DNA from: an uncultured Desulfuromonas sp.
GTDB taxonomy: Bacteria; Desulfobacterota; Desulfuromonadia; Desulfuromonadales; Trichloromonadaceae
Reading direction: 5' to 3'
DNA: 6,729 nt
Assembly: GCA_937982495.1 (NCBI GenBank)
Contig: CALJLX010000311.1
Location: forward strand, 1-6,729
The translations under genes and the position numbers were made by a program. The notes beneath the pieces are model-generated. The model had not been told where the DNA came from and ran no database searches. It saw only the letters and a list, made by a program, of their open reading frames with translations. Below, piece after piece: positions 6,315 through 6,729 of this stretch; position 1 is the stretch's first letter; every line of letters starts with the position of its first letter.

Positions 6315-6729
6315 ATGCCCAAGCAATCCCTTCGTACCGCCATGCTCGAGCGGCGTCGGCGGATCTCGATGGCCGACCGTGCCGCCTGGGGCCAAGCTGC
6401 CCAATCCCGGCTGCTGAGCACCCCGGAATATGTCGCCGCGAACGTTTTGGCCCTGTATAGCCCGGTTCGCGACGAAGTTCCCACGGATACGATTTTTCAT
6501 GCCGCCCGCGAGGCGGGTAAACGGCTGGCTTATCCCCGAGTCGCCGCAACCGGTCTGGAATTCGTCGAGGTATCCGACCTCGACGGCATGCGCCCTGGAC
6601 GCTTCGGCATCCTCGAACCCGTTGGCGTAAGCATCCTTACGCTCGCGGCCATCGACCTGATGGTCATCCCCGGGGTCGCCTACGACCTGGAAGGATTCCG
6701 CTTGGGTTACGGCAAGGGTTGTTACGACC
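6315..6729 (+). CDS. fau: 5-formyltetrahydrofolate cyclo-ligase, partial (3' end beyond window)
   Basis: Also called methenyltetrahydrofolate synthetase (ygfA/fau). It uses ATP to convert 5-formyl-THF to 5,10-methenyl-THF, returning this storage folate to one-carbon metabolism in the cytoplasm. The first 138 residues are present; the family is usually about 180-200 aa, so the last quarter or so is missing. The N-terminus has the basic helix KQSLRTAMLERRR. The segment ALYSPVRDEVPTDTIFHAA matches the conserved first substrate-binding region. The hallmark PGVAYDLEGFRLGYGKGCYD (119-138) ends at the window edge. ATG 6315 follows GGAG (6301-6304) by 10 bases and no earlier in-frame start is better supported. 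It lies just downstream of 6S RNA and could be read from the 6S promoter, as reported in E. coli. Confidence 0.93.
   Translation, partial: MPKQSLRTAMLERRRRISMADRAAWGQAAQSRLLSTPEYVAANVLALYSPVRDEVPTDTIFHAAREAGKRLAYPRVAATGLEFVEVSDLDGMRPGRFGILEPVGVSILTLAAIDLMVIPGVAYDLEGFRLGYGKGCYD

Noticed and set aside
6149..6549. Several minus-strand open frames across 6S RNA and the cyclo-ligase start.
   Set aside because: Mutually overlapping, compositionally biased and antisense to better supported features.
1..6729. Search for CRISPR repeats, insertion sequences, tRNA genes and toxin-antitoxin or defence genes.
   Set aside because: No regularly spaced direct repeats, transposase-like frame, tRNA-like cloverleaf or defence-type domain was seen; every long sense frame belongs to a core gene.

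Overview
The window is a GC-rich bacterial chromosome segment carrying chromosome-maintenance, membrane-targeting and cell-division genes. The gene set and order point to a deltaproteobacterium of the Desulfuromonadales (Geobacter/Desulfuromonas/Pelobacter relatives): smc, a roadblock-domain gene, ftsY, a zapB-like gene, zapA, 6S RNA and 5-formyltetrahydrofolate cyclo-ligase. This assignment comes from remembered gene order and protein style; no database search was possible. The zapA - 6S RNA - cyclo-ligase order is also conserved in Escherichia coli, which supports the RNA call.

Layout. Positions 1-66 hold the first codons of an unidentified gene on the minus strand. A short divergent promoter region follows (about 67-189). 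On the plus strand comes smc (190-3732, complete). The roadblock/LC7 gene (3722-4081) overlaps the smc end by 11 bp, and ftsY (4129-5370, with an N-terminal membrane anchor) lies 47 bp further on; these three look like one operon. A good sigma70-type promoter in the 61-bp gap after ftsY begins a second unit: a zapB-like coiled-coil gene (5432-5632) and zapA (5629-5919), joined by a 4-bp stop/start overlap. The 395-bp gap that follows holds several hairpins (5941-6047) and then a probable 6S RNA (about 6100-6270). The cyclo-ligase gene starts at 6315 and runs off the right edge.

How the genes work together. SMC organises and segregates the chromosome, FtsY docks signal-recognition-particle ribosomes at the membrane, and ZapA/ZapB stabilise the FtsZ ring. 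6S RNA sequesters housekeeping RNA polymerase in slow growth, and the cyclo-ligase recycles 5-formyl-THF. The roadblock protein is the least explained member: small, translationally coupled to smc and immediately upstream of the GTPase FtsY.

I see no mobile element, CRISPR array, tRNA, rRNA or sign of recent gene transfer. Most of the window is ordinary core genome. The points worth a second look are the roadblock gene, the structured zapA-6S spacer with its 10-bp complementarity to the 6S core, and a hairpin over the cyclo-ligase ribosome-binding site.
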